From assembly GCA_027004335.1 (NCBI GenBank), contig JALTID010000205.1:1-7173 (forward strand): 7,173 nucleotides of DNA, read 5' to 3'. Position 1 is the stretch's first letter; each line of letters opens with the position of its first letter. The notes beneath the pieces are model-generated. The model had not been told where the DNA came from. It did not search any database and worked only from the letters and a program-made list of their open reading frames with translations. Positions 6,258-7,173 of the stretch are shown here, in pieces. The position numbers and the translations under genes are program-made. The DNA is from a bacterium. Lineage in GTDB: Bacteria; JALSQH01.

Positions 6258-7173
6258 TCACTCCCCATGGATGTTCCACCCCTCAGGGACCTGAAATGCT
6301 TCTCCAATTGCTTCAGAAAAGGTAGGATGGGTAAAGATAAGCTTCTCCATATCAGTGATCTTTAATTTATTTTTTAATGCTACCACCCCTGCATGAATCA
6401 TCTCCCCTGCATTCCCTCCTGCAATATGAACACCAAGAATTTCCTTAGAATCACTTGAATAGTACACCTTAACCATTCCTGCAAGGGCATCCTCAGCAAG
6501 AGCCCTTCCCGTCCATCTCATCTGAAATCTGGCTACTTCATAGTTAATATTCTTACCCTTTAGCTGTACCTCATCTAAACCCACCCATGCAATTTCAGGC
6601 TCTGTAAAAACCACTTTTGGAACAAGAAGAGGATCAAAAGGTTCAGGGGTTTCACCCACTATCATCCTGATCACCTGCTCCGCCCCAAAATATGCAGTAT
6701 GAGCCAGCATCCCTCTTCCAGTGATATCACCTACAGCAAAATGACCGGGCATAGAAGTTCTCCAGAACTCGTCCACCTTTACCCAGCCATGTTCATCCTT
6801 ATCAATAAATTGACCATCCCAGCCAGTAGCAGGTCTCCTTCCAAGTGCCACGACAACTTTCTCTCCCTCTATTTCACTATTAGACGTTTTAACCACATAA
6901 CCTCCGGAAACCTTTTCGACTCCCTCTACAGGAGAAGATAGGTGTACCTTCACCCCTATCTTTTTAAGTTCCCTCAACAAGATCTTGCTTAGCTCCTCAT
7001 CAGCACCAGGGACCAGAACTGGCATCATCTCCACTATCTCCACATCTACTCCAAAACTTCTCAGCCAATATGCTGTTTCTACTCCGATAACACCACCACC
7101 AACTACAATTACCTTCTCAGGTAATGAAGCAATATCAAATACTCCCTCTCCTGAGAGCAAATCCCCCCATTTC
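6258..7173 (-). CDS. lpdA: Dihydrolipoyl dehydrogenase-type flavoprotein, C-terminal part
   Basis: Pyridine nucleotide-disulfide oxidoreductase, class I. 304 residues are visible, continuous with the right edge; about 160 N-terminal residues, with the first FAD loop and the redox CxxxxC, lie outside. Counting from the first complete codon: the NAD-binding fold VIVVGGGVIGVE (21-32) ends its second strand with the acidic EIVE typical of NAD users, VVALGRRPAT follows, and FAVGDITG with LAHTA is the second FAD site. The dimerisation domain begins at VFTEPEIAWVGL and ends with HPTFSEAIGEAF, whose His and Glu match the catalytic pair of lipoamide dehydrogenases. Known role: reoxidation of dihydrolipoyl groups in 2-oxoacid dehydrogenase or glycine-cleavage complexes, passing electrons to NAD+ in the cytoplasm. 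HPTxSE argues against mercuric reductase and soluble transhydrogenase. TTG at 7160 is not a real start, because the frame stays open upstream (KWGD) and the NAD domain begins in midstream. The next operon's promoter follows the stop at once, with no convincing terminator between. Confidence 0.93.
   Translation of the reverse strand, partial: KWGDLLSGEGVFDIASLPEKVIVVGGGVIGVETAYWLRSFGVDVEIVEMMPVLVPGADEELSKILLRELKKIGVKVHLSSPVEGVEKVSGGYVVKTSNSEIEGEKVVVALGRRPATGWDGQFIDKDEHGWVKVDEFWRTSMPGHFAVGDITGRGMLAHTAYFGAEQVIRMIVGETPEPFDPLLVPKVVFTEPEIAWVGLDEVQLKGKNINYEVARFQMRWTGRALAEDALAGMVKVYYSSDSKEILGVHIAGGNAGEMIHAGVVALKNKLKITDMEKLIFTHPTFSEAIGEAFQVPEGWNIHGE

Noticed and set aside
6699-6941. Plus-strand open frame of 80 codons
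   Set aside because: It is antisense to the conserved FAD/NAD region of the lpd gene, and its composition is simply the mirror of that coding sequence.

Overview
The window is A+T-rich bacterial DNA, and every gene I can support lies on the minus strand. The organism is a diderm (outer-membrane-bearing) bacterium. The evidence is a large predicted lipoprotein whose +2 residue is not Asp, a neighbouring small protein that looks like an outer-membrane beta-barrel, and a surface-polysaccharide sugar dehydrogenase. Frequent AGA/AGG/ATA codons and the mix of genes fit a deep-branching, possibly thermophilic lineage, but I cannot name a phylum from this window.

Layout in transcription order (high to low coordinates). 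(1) 7173-6258: the C-terminal two thirds of a dihydrolipoyl dehydrogenase-type flavoprotein, cut by the window edge. (2) 6253-6225: a near-consensus sigma70-type promoter starting five bases after that stop codon. (3) 6154-1793: a 1453-residue lipoprotein built from about twelve tandem bacterial Ig-like (Big_5-type) modules. (4) 1784-798: a 328-residue secreted protein with an N-terminal beta-rich domain and a C-terminal probable 8-stranded outer-membrane barrel. Its Shine-Dalgarno overlaps the lipoprotein stop codon, so the two are probably translationally coupled. (5) 774-731: a rho-independent terminator closing this two-gene unit. (6) 733-706: a probable promoter. (7) 677-1: the N-terminal 225 residues of a WbpB/WlbA-type UDP-N-acetylglucosaminuronate 3-dehydrogenase, running off the left edge.

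The core of the window is the self-contained two-gene unit (promoter, giant lipoprotein, small barrel, terminator) lying between two conserved metabolic genes that are probably unrelated to it. The simplest reading is a surface stalk or adhesin-like lipoprotein made together with an outer-membrane partner. That function is inferred from architecture only. No RNA genes, CRISPR arrays or mobile elements were seen, and no gene-free stretch exceeds about 120 bases.
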